Positions 1 to 5,869 of a DNA stretch of 13,426 bases are shown here, piece after piece (position 1 is the stretch's first letter; each line of letters starts with the position of its first letter). A program made the translations under genes and the position numbers. The stretch is from Nitrososphaerota archaeon (GTDB taxonomy: Archaea > Thermoproteota > Nitrososphaeria > Nitrososphaerales > UBA183). The notes beneath the pieces are model-generated. The model worked only from the letters and a program-made list of their open reading frames with translations. It ran no database searches and was not told where the DNA came from. The stretch is taken from NCBI GenBank assembly GCA_029784795.1, contig JAFMAW010000014.1, forward strand, positions 1-13,426, in the 5' to 3' direction.

Positions 1-8
1 GATCTTTT

Positions 9-683
9 ATGACAGCCCATAGAGATGTGCGAAGGGGCATGGGGCTAGGGGTTTCTCATAGGGGAGGTCCAGTTACTGTTGCCGTAGTGCAGGAGATACT
101 GAATTACTTCGAAGCGCGCCTTGTTGAATTGGGAGCCAAGGAAGTCCCTGGTTGGGATAACCAACCCGGTGATTTGGTCTTTTGGAGAGTGAGTGGGCAG
201 ATATCAAAGCTCGAGGTCGAATTCTTGGAGAAGCAAAGGAGAGGGGAACGCGAGTCTCCGGAAGAGGATTTGCGGCACTATAGGAATGAATTGGCGTCGG
301 CTAACCCAAAGGCGAAGCCTGAATATGAAAAGCTGATCAGATGTGTGATGATGGTCCGAGCAAGGCCGAAGTTACTCATCCCACCCGACTTCACACCTAC
401 GAGTCAAAGGGGAATCCGAGCCAACCTAGACCCGCGTGCAGAATCACTTTCTGTTGTGTTCACCCAGAATGGTTCGAGAGACGAGTGGAGAGACTTGGGA
501 GATTACACCAAGACCAGCCACATAGACCCCTGGCCAGGCGTACACGTCACCGTCTGCGAAATCCTGCAGAACGTCCAAAGGATTGTGAAGTCAGCTGGAG
601 GGGACTTCGAGATTTCTGATGGATGCGAGTATTGCGACGACTATCACAATGATCTAAGACTTTCCCAAAGAAAGGTTGCGTGA
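9..683 (+). CDS. Hypothetical protein, 224 aa, no recognised family
   Basis: I do not recognise this protein. The frame stays open to the left edge of the window, so the ATG at 9 may not be the true start. The product is soluble, charged and without obvious membrane segments; residues about 55-110 are rich in Glu, Lys and Arg and look helical. A C-terminal CEYC pair followed by DDYHND (about residues 207-216) could bind a metal, but that is a guess. Base composition looks less G+C-rich than the core genes at 5.5-9 kb. It lies just outside the tRNA-fragment repeat at 704-720, so it belongs either to the old chromosome or to another inserted segment. A weak hairpin plus T-run follows at 745-770. 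Confidence 0.5.
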   Translation: MTAHRDVRRGMGLGVSHRGGPVTVAVVQEILNYFEARLVELGAKEVPGWDNQPGDLVFWRVSGQISKLEVEFLEKQRRGERESPEEDLRHYRNELASANPKAKPEYEKLIRCVMMVRARPKLLIPPDFTPTSQRGIRANLDPRAESLSVVFTQNGSRDEWRDLGDYTKTSHIDPWPGVHVTVCEILQNVQRIVKSAGGDFEISDGCEYCDDYHNDLRLSQRKVA

Positions 684-703
684 AGAGTACCAAGAGATGT
701 GAG

Positions 704-720
704 TGGGGTCGGCCGGATTT
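704..720. repeat. Copy of tRNA-Pro 3' end (att-like direct repeat, distal copy)
   Basis: The 17 bases TGGGGTCGGCCGGATTT are identical, in the same orientation, to 5194-5210. There they form the last 17 positions of tRNA-Pro(CGG) on the minus strand: discriminator A73, the 3' acceptor strand, the 3' T-stem strand and four T-loop bases. Nothing upstream or downstream of the 17 bases continues a tRNA here. A 3'-tRNA fragment downstream of an intact tRNA gene is the usual scar of site-specific integration by a tyrosine recombinase. The repeat is seen; the integration history is inferred. Confidence 0.75.
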
Positions 721-744
721 ACCCACTTCATTTTTGACGGGGGC

Positions 745-770
745 AGAGAGGCTTTTGCGGTCTCTTTTTT
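745..770 (+). terminator. Possible terminator: short hairpin plus T-run
   Basis: AGAGA (745-749) can pair with TCTCT (761-765) across an 11-nt loop, and the T-run continues to 770. Archaeal termination often needs only a T-rich tract, so this could end transcription of the 224-aa ORF. The stem is short, so support is weak. Confidence 0.3.
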
Positions 771-813
771 GCCCAACGTCTGACCACTCGATTTCAGCAT
801 CTTTTGGTTTGTA

Positions 814-1074
814 TTAAAGCGCCACACGCTGCCCGTTCATCAGAGCGCACATAGTGTGGAATGCCCTTGGCCCTGGTCGGGTAGCCGCGAACGCTGGCCA
901 GGCGAACGCTAGGTTTGGCATTGCCACAATTCTCGTACTGAACTCCTCAATATCGTTGGCCGAGAAGATAGAAACAATATCGAACTCCCCGGTCACCTCA
1001 TAAAACCCTTGGGGTTCGGATTTTTTAGTTCCTCCAGACGGAGGCCGCCGAGGGTGACTCGGCGGTGGTTCCAC
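814..1074 (-). pseudogene. Remnant of a stand-alone Lrp/AsnC-type ligand-binding domain
   Basis: Residues about 23-52 contain FYEVTGEFDIVSIFSANDIEEF, here broken as FYEVTGEFDIV then SIFSANDIEEF, typical of the central strands and second helix of the Lrp/AsnC regulatory (RAM) domain. The first beta-alpha unit and the last strand are missing. Residues 1-20 are encoded across two perfect hairpins and read as Pro/Arg/Ser, unlike a domain start. The C-terminal part after AMPN does not resemble the family. The only in-frame start is GTG at 1074, placed on a TATA-like stretch. It lies 93 bp downstream of the CsoR-family gene on the same strand. I read it as a decayed or frameshifted fragment; an expressed short protein is possible but less likely. 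Confidence 0.42.
1031..1065. repeat. Two abutting perfect hairpins
   Basis: CCTCC-AGAC-GGAGG (1031-1044) is followed with no gap by CCGCCGAG-GGTGA-CTCGGCGG (1045-1065): stems of 5 and 8 bp, both perfect. On the minus strand they are followed by an A-rich stretch; on the plus strand they are preceded by TTTTTTAG. They sit over the nominal N-terminus of the AsnC-like remnant, which argues that this part is not coding. The role is unknown: leader structure, terminator or protein-binding dyads. Confidence 0.6.
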
Positions 1075-1167
1075 ATAAATATGCCCCTAAGAGCCCGCGG
1101 CAGCCCAACGAGGAATGAGCGGAAACCATTTCCCATGCACCTCTGCTGAGGGGACCAGTGGTGTGCT

Positions 1168-1428
1168 TCACGTAATAGCTGCCACTACTTTCTGGAGTTC
1201 CTCTAAGCTACTCGCGCCTGTCTTTCCCTTGACTTCGACCAGACATCCCTCGATAAGGTCGTCCACTATAACCTGAATCACACTATCCAACGATGATCTA
1301 ACCGCGGCAACTTGGTGTACGATCTCCGAATATGGCTTCCCCTCATCGAGCATCCCGGTGATTCCGTGGACGTGGCCGTGTATCCGGGCAATTCGCCTTG
1401 ATACGTCCTTTCTCCTGTGGTTCGACAT
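1168..1428 (-). CDS. CsoR/RcnR/FrmR-family (DUF156) metal-sensing-type repressor, 86 aa
   Basis: A short all-helical regulator. RRIARIHGHVHGITGMLDEG followed by HQVAAVRSSLDSVIQVIVDD matches the DUF156 signature (helix 1 RL-RIEGQVRGI, helix 2 Q-AAVRAAL). The expected ligand positions are altered: Tyr replaces the helix-2 Cys (GKPYSEI), Asp replaces the helix-3 His (VDDLIEGC), and only the following Cys remains, with a His in the N-terminal arm (MSNH). A Cu(I) CsoR ligand set is therefore absent, and the effector is unknown. I chose ATG at 1428 over the upstream ATG at 1497 because a clear TATA box (1453-1460) lies about 28 nt upstream and 86 aa is the normal family length. It is divergent from the NRAMP-related transporter, the usual layout for a repressor of a metal transporter. 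Confidence 0.8.
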   Translation of the reverse strand: MSNHRRKDVSRRIARIHGHVHGITGMLDEGKPYSEIVHQVAAVRSSLDSVIQVIVDDLIEGCLVEVKGKTGASSLEELQKVVAAIT

Positions 1429-1440
1429 CCCCTCCAGGGG
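1429..1440. promoter_or_regulatory. Candidate operator dyad CCCC-N4-GGGG
   Basis: CCCCTCCAGGGG abuts the start codon of the CsoR-family gene and lies downstream of its TATA box, where a bound repressor would block its own transcription start. CsoR/RcnR proteins are known to bind G/C-tract dyads with flanking A/T-rich half-sites. Assignment as the operator is inference. Confidence 0.4.
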
Positions 1441-1452
1441 GATGGGATACCT

Positions 1453-1489
1453 GTATATACCTTCTCCTGGCCGGGCCGGGGCATAAGTG
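1453..1489. promoter_or_regulatory. Divergent TATA boxes of regulator (-) and transporter (+)
   Basis: GTATATAC (1453-1460) sits about 28 nt from the minus-strand ATG at 1428. GGCATAAGTG (1480-1489) sits about 30 nt from the plus-strand ATG at 1515. Both spacings fit archaeal leaderless transcripts. The boxes are only about 25 bp apart, so one bound repressor could affect both genes. Confidence 0.6.
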
Positions 1490-1514
1490 TGGCCCATGAG
1501 CCCGTGTCAGGAGT

Positions 1515-1614
1515 ATGGTGAGGGCACCGGAACGCATGCCGGAATGGGCAACTGCGAAGTCGGAGAAGGTGGTTCCTTCTGAAGTCAGGTTCCCAACTTT
1601 ACTACTCCTACCGG
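1515..1614 (+). other. Out-of-frame 5' end of the transporter gene
   Basis: The plus-strand TATA at 1480-1489 points to ATG 1515 (or in-frame ATG 1536), which reads as a short hydrophilic N-terminus ending EVRFPT. Around 1592-1600 this frame stops making sense, while the frame one base later starts YYSYRWFRKHLSIFLAVLG and runs directly into transmembrane segment 1 of the NRAMP-related protein. That downstream frame has no ATG, GTG or TTG before 1648. One extra C in CCC (1592-1594), or two lost bases nearby, would explain it. Confidence 0.55.
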
Positions 1615-1647
1615 TGGTTCCGCAAGCACCTGTCGATCTTCCTGGCG

Positions 1648-2841
1648 GTGCTAGGCCCTGGAGTGATCGTCATGGTCGCGGACAACGACGCCGGGGGCAT
1701 AACCACCTACATGGTCACGGGGTCGCAATTCCTTTACAGCTTCATCTGGGTGGAGATCCTTCTCGGCCCCGTCGCCTACGTCTGCCAGGAGATGACTGTC
1801 AGGCTCGGTGCCGTAACCAAGAGGGGGCACGCGGAGGCCATCTTCGACGCGTTCGGACCTCTTTGGGGGTGGTTCTCTCTCTCTGACCTGACACTGACGG
1901 ACGTGTTGACCATCGTGACCGAGTTCATAGGGATGACCGCTGCGATGAGCATCTTCGGCATCCCCCCTCTTCTCACCGAGATCTTCGTAATCGCGTTCAT
2001 CATGCTCATCATGATCAACGGTCGGTACTGGACATGGGAGAAGATAGTGCTGGTGCTCTGCGTCGTGAATCTCATCTACGTCCCAGCCGTCTTTCTCGTC
2101 CACCCCAACCTCTCGACGATGTTCTGGCAGGGTGTGGTCCCAGGACTACCGTTCGGGCTCACGAACCCGGTGATCTTCCTGCTGATGGCAAACGTAGGCA
2201 CGACAATCGCGCCCTGGATGATCTTCTTCCAGCAGAGCTCGGTGGTTGACAAGGGACTCCGCGAAAAGGACGTCTCCTACGAGCGGGCGGACACAGCGAT
2301 CGGCTCCTTCTTCACGGTCCTCGTCGCCGTCGTTCTAATCATAGTGGCGGGGGCGCTCCTCTTTGGGAAGAACGTCGACTCGGCCGCGACCGCTGCCAGA
2401 CTTCTCATGCCGATCAACGCGTACGTGGGGTCGTTCGTCGCCATCGGGCTGTTCGATGCCGGCCTTTTGGGCGCAATAGCTGTCTCTCTAGCGAGCGCAT
2501 GGGCCTTCGGCGAAGTCTTCGGCTGGTCTCACACCTTGAACAACAGGATAGGCCAGGCGCCTTGGTTCACTCTGTTCCGTCTCTTCATCCTCGCAGCGGC
2601 CGCGGCGATAGTCCTGATCCCAGGAGCTCCCCTAGTCTTGATAACGTTGTTTGTCCAGGTCATCGCCGTGACGCTGCTCCCCGCTGTGCTGGTATTTCTA
2701 ATACTGCTCCTGAATGAAGAAGAGCTGATGGGGCAGTTCAAGAACAGCAGAACTTGGAACGTTTTCTCCATCACGATTGTCGTCGTGCTCATCGGCCTTT
2801 CCACTCTCTATGCGATAGGGACGCTCTTCCCTGGTTTGTGA
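1648..2841 (+). CDS. NRAMP/SLC11-related divalent cation transporter, probably Mg2+ type (5' end frameshifted)
   Basis: A hydrophobic integral membrane protein with about ten or eleven predicted helices and an NRAMP fold. Coordinates start at the first usable codon in this frame (GTG 1648), but that start would cut into helix 1; the true N-terminus probably lies at 1515 in another frame. Helix 1 has GPGVIVMVADNDAGG (DNDAGG at residues 12-17) where canonical NRAMPs have DPGN. Helix 6 has GTTIAPWMIFFQQ (184-196) where canonical transporters carry the Met-Pro-His motif. Loss of the soft Met ligand is known for NRAMP-related Mg2+ transporters (NRMTs, e.g. from Eggerthella lenta). With a MgtE-like sensor gene downstream, Mg2+ is the best guess; Mn2+ or another hard cation cannot be excluded. 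A 56-aa membrane protein follows 8 nt later. Confidence 0.85.
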   Translation: MLGPGVIVMVADNDAGGITTYMVTGSQFLYSFIWVEILLGPVAYVCQEMTVRLGAVTKRGHAEAIFDAFGPLWGWFSLSDLTLTDVLTIVTEFIGMTAAMSIFGIPPLLTEIFVIAFIMLIMINGRYWTWEKIVLVLCVVNLIYVPAVFLVHPNLSTMFWQGVVPGLPFGLTNPVIFLLMANVGTTIAPWMIFFQQSSVVDKGLREKDVSYERADTAIGSFFTVLVAVVLIIVAGALLFGKNVDSAATAARLLMPINAYVGSFVAIGLFDAGLLGAIAVSLASAWAFGEVFGWSHTLNNRIGQAPWFTLFRLFILAAAAAIVLIPGAPLVLITLFVQVIAVTLLPAVLVFLILLLNEEELMGQFKNSRTWNVFSITIVVVLIGLSTLYAIGTLFPGL

Positions 2842-2849
2842 GGTGGAAA

Positions 2850-3020
2850 GTGACGAACCCGCTGGGCAGAGCCATCGCAAAGATCCGGGAAATCAATAGA
2901 AGATATTCCAAGCCGAGGATAAAGCTCTCAAGAGGCACGCGGATTGCCCTGTTGTCCCTGAGGCTCTATCTCCTATTCCTGATCGCTCTCTTGCTATACA
3001 GGTTGATTACCTTCTTGTGA
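2850..3020 (+). CDS. Small one-TM membrane protein, 56 aa, cotranscribed with the transporter
   Basis: GTG start 8 nt after the transporter stop, with a Shine-Dalgarno-like GAGGTGG just upstream; the tight spacing implies translational coupling. The first 35 residues are very basic (Arg/Lys-rich: KIREINRRYSKPRIKLSRG). A single hydrophobic helix follows (about residues 36-56, rich in Leu: LYLLFLIALLLYRLITFL) and ends the protein. By the positive-inside rule the basic N-terminus should be cytoplasmic. No family is recognised. Its position between transporter and sensor genes suggests an accessory or tethering subunit, which is inference only. Confidence 0.65.
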   Translation: MTNPLGRAIAKIREINRRYSKPRIKLSRGTRIALLSLRLYLLFLIALLLYRLITFL

Positions 3021-3023
3021 GAG

Positions 3024-3030
3024 TGTATAT
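3024..3030 (+). promoter_or_regulatory. TATA-like box before the PRC-MgtE_N-CBS gene
   Basis: GTGTATATCC lies directly after the small membrane gene and about 140 nt before the GTG at 3171. It could start a separate transcript with a leader of about 115 nt. The gene could equally be read through from the transporter. Confidence 0.35.
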
Positions 3031-3170
3031 CCATGGGTCCATCATCGCCATCGTTTGAATTGGGAGCGGCCATTCGGAGGTGGCCCTAGCTGTCCACCGA
3101 GCCTCCCCCCAGACGCGACAACAACGGCGGGAACGCCGTCGGAAACATAGAAAAGGCGAGGAGCTTCCTC

Positions 3171-4403
3171 GTGACCAAAATCATTGGGGCCTGGGTGCGG
3201 ACAAAGTCGGGCGTCAAGCTTGGCAAGCTGAAAGACTTCGTTTTCGTTGACGACCCCAAGTACGCCGAGGTGACGACCCTGATAATCGGCAGGCCATTCG
3301 GGGACCCTTCGCTGAAGGTCCCTTGGAGCAGCGTCGTGGGCTTTGAAGCCGATGAGATCGTAGTGCGGGATGCCCCCGATGGGGGGTACGCCGAGGTAGG
3401 GCCAGAAGAGGATCTGCTCCTCCTGAAGGACAAGCTTCTCGATAAGAAGATACTGGACACCGAGGGCCTCGCTGTGGAAGTCGTGTACGACCTCCAACTC
3501 TTGCTGGTCGAGAACAAGCTGTTCATGGTGGCAGCAGACGTGAGCGGTCGCGCTCGCATGAGACGACTCGGCCTGGGCAGGTTGGGCGGGGGCGCCCGTA
3601 AGAGAGGCGAGGTGGAAGACTTCATACCCTGGAAGTATGTACAGCCGCTCGAAGCTCTGACTCCCACCAAGGGCTTCGTCAAACTCACCGTGGCTAGGGA
3701 CAGGCTCAGAGAGATACATCCAGAGGACGTCGCAGACATTCTGGAAGAGTTGGACAGAGACCAGAGGATCCATGTATTCGACGCCCTTGACAGCAAGGCA
3801 GCTGCTGGCGCCCTGGAGGCGGCAGAACCCCGAGTCCAGAGAGAAATCCTGGCCGACACAAACATGGAAAGGGTTGCCCAGATTTTCGCCCATCTATCTG
3901 CGGTCGAAATCGCCGAGATAATCTCGGTCCTGCCGAGGAGCGACGCCGTTGAGTTCATGAAGACCCTGAGCCCCGACCGGGTGGTGCGGGTCAGGGAACT
4001 CATCACCCAGCACGAGGTCTCCGCCTCGGTGCTCGCCACCCGACACTTCCTTGGGTTCCCAGGCGACCTGACCGTGGAGGACGCATTCGTGAGGTTCAGG
4101 AAGGAGGCGCCCAGCTCCCTGGTCAACATGTACATCTACATCGTCGACGACGAGAAACACCTGAAGGGGGTCATCGACATCAACGAGCTGGTCCAGGCGC
4201 CGCCCAACAGCAAGCTTGAGGACTTCATGGTCAGGGAGGTCGTCATGGTCGCTCCATCTACGAGTCGGGGGGGGCTGGAAGCGCTCTTCAAGCGCTACAG
4301 GTTCAGAGCAATTCCGGTCGTTGACGACGAAGGGAAGTTGATGGGCGTTGTTAGGGAAAAGGACGCCTTCTCGACAGGGGACGAGATACGCCTGGCGAGG
4401 TAG
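3171..4403 (+). CDS. Soluble PRC-barrel / MgtE N-domain / CBS-pair protein, 410 aa
   Basis: Visible domains: a first PRC-barrel (residues 1-68, starting TKIIGAWVRTKSGVKLGKL), a second PRC-like barrel (about 85-165), an MgtE N-terminal superhelical domain (about 175-282, with REIHPEDVADILEELD) and a CBS pair (about 290-402, ending RAIPVVDDEGKLMGVVREKD). There is no membrane segment, so this is the cytosolic gating part of an MgtE-type Mg2+ channel without the channel. In MgtE the N and CBS domains bind Mg2+ through acidic clusters and close the pore; many Asp/Glu residues are present here. The GTG start has a GAGGAG Shine-Dalgarno about 8 nt upstream. Next to the NRAMP-related gene, the likely role is Mg2+-dependent control of that transporter. 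Confidence 0.85.
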   Translation: MTKIIGAWVRTKSGVKLGKLKDFVFVDDPKYAEVTTLIIGRPFGDPSLKVPWSSVVGFEADEIVVRDAPDGGYAEVGPEEDLLLLKDKLLDKKILDTEGLAVEVVYDLQLLLVENKLFMVAADVSGRARMRRLGLGRLGGGARKRGEVEDFIPWKYVQPLEALTPTKGFVKLTVARDRLREIHPEDVADILEELDRDQRIHVFDALDSKAAAGALEAAEPRVQREILADTNMERVAQIFAHLSAVEIAEIISVLPRSDAVEFMKTLSPDRVVRVRELITQHEVSASVLATRHFLGFPGDLTVEDAFVRFRKEAPSSLVNMYIYIVDDEKHLKGVIDINELVQAPPNSKLEDFMVREVVMVAPSTSRGGLEALFKRYRFRAIPVVDDEGKLMGVVREKDAFSTGDEIRLAR

Positions 4404-4436
4404 GATGTTGTGCCGTCACATCATAAGCCCCGAGAA

Positions 4437-4919
4437 ATGCCGAGGCCTTCACTCGTGCCTGCCCCCGTCGGGCCAGAGGTGTGCTCGGCCTACTCGAGAT
4501 TGTGGACCAGAACGGCTGAAAAGCCAGCGTTCGTAAGCTTGCTAACGGGCTTAGAGCTGACCTCGCCGTCTTGCCTTCTATCCTCGGAGCCGCGAAAATA
4601 CTCGGCCTTATCGCGAGATTGGAAGGGAAGATTCTGCTGACGGTTCTGGGACCAGGATGCTCAGGGCCTCAGACCGCAGGTTCAGGTTGCTAAGAGATGC
4701 TCTCGCCGACTTGGAGCCTTTCAAGACCGTGCTGGAGCTCGCGTCGAGGCACGGAAAAGCGGCCTCGAGACAGGTGGCCAAGGCGCTCCGCGATGAGGTG
4801 TCGAATGGGACTTCCGTCCCGAGGTGATCCAGGCGATTGTCGATGGCTTGATGCTCTACTGGTCGATTCTTGCCGGTCTGTTCACGGACGAGCGACAAAT
4901 CTTCATCAAATCTGTCTAG
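4437..4919 (+). pseudogene. Broken gene of the AAA-associated C-terminal-domain type (winged-helix-like)
   Basis: Joined across frames, the fragments make one protein: ATG 4437 MPRPSLVPAPVGPEV; shift near 4479; VLGLLEIVDQNG; in-frame TGA at 4517; KASVRKLANGLRADLAVL then SILGAAKILGLIARLEGKI; shift near 4650; TRMLRASDRRFRLLRDAL and ELASRHGKAASRQVAKALRD; shift near 4798; VEWDFRPEVIQAIVDGL to TAG 4917. The pattern of two helical blocks around a LTxLG-xxxxxAS-xxRRxLLRDAL core resembles PF09821, found at the C-terminus of some archaeal nitrate/taurine-type ABC ATPases and as stand-alone proteins. Three frameshifts plus one stop make decay more likely than sequence error. Confidence 0.65.
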
Positions 4920-4925
4920 ACGCAT

Positions 4926-4969
4926 GCCGAGTGTTGCCCGGGAGGTGGGGTTTCCACTCGGCACTTTTC
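4926..4969 (+). terminator. Hairpin with T-run after the broken gene
   Basis: GCCGAGTG (4926-4933) pairs perfectly with CACTCGGC (4955-4962) over a 21-nt loop, followed by ACTTTTC. It starts seven bases after the pseudogene stop and could be its terminator. From 4970 to 5190 I see no gene. Confidence 0.4.
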
Positions 4970-5193
4970 AACTTAAGTTCACGTATGAAAGGGTCAAACT
5001 TTCTCCGCGTTGGACCCATGGCCGATCATCTGCTGGTCGTCAAACGTCCGCCCCCCCTCCCGCGAAATGGATCGTCTGGCTCTGGGCTTGTGATGTTCAA
5101 TGTCGTATGAGGTTGAGAAGAATTGGTGGGGCAGAGGCCCGGAATTGGATTTGAAATAGCTGGGGCAACAGCGACTGAACCCGTGAATTAGGA

Positions 5194-5210
5194 TGGGGTC
5201 GGCCGGATTT
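5194..5210. repeat. tRNA-end copy of the 17-bp direct repeat (att-like)
   Basis: Identical to 704-720. The tRNA gene is intact on this side, as expected when an integrating element restores the tRNA 3' end. Spacing between the copies is 4,490 bp. Confidence 0.75.
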
Positions 5211-5229
5211 GAACCAGCGATCTCAAGCG

Positions 5230-5263
5230 GTCTCGAGACAGGCTCCCGAAGCGACCTGCTCTT
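5230..5263 (-). other. Intron of tRNA-Pro at position 37/38
   Basis: A textbook bulge-helix-bulge: exon CUCG (positions 32-35) pairs with CGAG near the intron 3' end to form the 4-bp central helix. The 5' bulge is GG^A and the 3' bulge AC^C, each cut after its second base. The intron's own stem is AGA-G-CAGG with CCUG-UCU. This gives a 34-nt canonical intron. Confidence 0.88.
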
Positions 5264-5327
5264 CCCGAGGCTTGAAGCCTAGACCAGACTAGCCGACGAC
5301 CCCTAGCAGGCGCCCGCCCAGGCTCTG

Positions 5328-5336
5328 CTTATATCC
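5328..5336 (-). promoter_or_regulatory. TATA box of tRNA-Pro
   Basis: On the minus strand GGATATAAGC lies about 28 nt before the mature 5' end at 5303, the standard archaeal spacing. Confidence 0.7.
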
Positions 5337-5466
5337 TGTCGGGAGACTCCGGCCGGTCAATAACTACTCTCGCGCTCGTCACGCCGGGTCGGAGGCGGAC
5401 TGCGTGGCGTGCTGCGGCTGCTGCGATGGTTGCTGCGAAGAGAAGTGGGGGACGGCGCAGGGGAGC

Positions 5467-5474
5467 CTTTATAG
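5467..5474 (+). promoter_or_regulatory. TATA box of alba
   Basis: CCTTTATAGG lies about 28 nt before ATG 5499, implying a leaderless or nearly leaderless mRNA. The stretch from 5340 to here holds no gene that I can support. Confidence 0.65.
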
Positions 5475-5498
5475 GTTGAAAGAGGGGCCTGAGCACTG

Positions 5499-5798
5499 AT
5501 GTCCGAAGAGAGGAAGACGGTCATCGTCGGCCAGAGCAAGCCCCTCCTGAACTATGTGACGGCCTGCATCACGATGTTCAACGGCGGCGCAAAGCAGGTT
5601 GTGCTCAGAGCCCGTGGAGAGGCCATCAACATGTCAGTGGAGGTGGCCCAGGTCTTGAGGAAGCGCTTCATGAGCAATGTCGAAATCTCGAACATCACCA
5701 TCGACGGTGAGAGCGTCACCTCGAGAGATGGAAGGCAGCTCAACCTTCCGGTCCTTGAGATAGAGCTCTCGATTCCCGTGGCGACAGTTTCGCGCTGA
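5499..5798 (+). CDS. alba: DNA/RNA-binding chromatin protein Alba, 99 aa
   Basis: Alba is a small dimeric nucleic-acid-binding protein that coats archaeal chromatin and also binds RNA. The sequence has the family order: VIVGQSKPLLNYVTACITMF (residues 8-27), then VVLRARGEAI, the VEVAQVLRKRFM helix and VTSRDGRQLNLPVLEIEL at the C-terminus. Lys14 in QSKP is at the place of the regulated Lys in GKKP/GRKP of other Alba proteins. Length and start are normal, supported by a TATA box about 28 nt upstream. It stands alone between tRNA-Pro and the aminotransferase, each with its own promoter. Confidence 0.96.
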   Translation: MSEERKTVIVGQSKPLLNYVTACITMFNGGAKQVVLRARGEAINMSVEVAQVLRKRFMSNVEISNITIDGESVTSRDGRQLNLPVLEIELSIPVATVSR

Positions 5799-5869
5799 GA
5801 ATCGCGCCTTCGCAGCCAGGTTTGGGTAAAGGATTTTAGCCTAACCCTGCGGGCAGAGCTTAGGTTTCT

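Larger units (their letters stand above)
5194..5303 (-). tRNA. tRNA-Pro(CGG) with 34-nt intron
   Basis: Read on the minus strand: acceptor GGGGUCG pairs with CGACCCC, discriminator A73 at 5194, no encoded CCA. D-stem GGCU/GGCU (two G-U pairs); anticodon stem CAAGC/GCUUG; loop C-U-CGG-G; T-arm GCUGG UUCAAAU CCGGC. Anticodon CGG reads CCG (Pro); the G37 and GGUUCAAAUCC T-arm fit archaeal tRNA-Pro. Removing the intron leaves 76 nt. The last 17 positions are repeated at 704-720. Confidence 0.92.

Noticed and set aside
806..818. 13-mer GGTTTGTATTAAA shared with 12434-12446
   Set aside because: A/T-rich, promoter-like sequence; at 806-818 it runs over the end of the AsnC-like remnant with no start codon at the right distance downstream.
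1429..1497. Upstream ATG giving a 109-aa form of the CsoR-family regulator
   Set aside because: The extra 23 residues cover the regulator's own TATA box and G/C dyad, and family members start near the 1428 position.
1651..2103. Long minus-strand ORFs opposite the transporter
   Set aside because: His/Asp/Glu-rich shadows of hydrophobic codons in a G+C-rich gene.
3042..4135. 283-aa and 349-aa minus-strand ORFs opposite the PRC-MgtE_N-CBS gene
   Set aside because: The plus-strand frame has clear domains; the minus frames are low-complexity antisense shadows.
4870..5154. 94-aa and 137-aa plus-strand ORFs after the broken gene
   Set aside because: They run through the hairpin/terminator and pseudogene in the wrong frames and show no protein-like pattern.
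5410..5441. Repeated GCTGCG units before alba
   Set aside because: Short imperfect simple repeat in G+C-rich DNA; likely chance, no dyad or link to the promoter.
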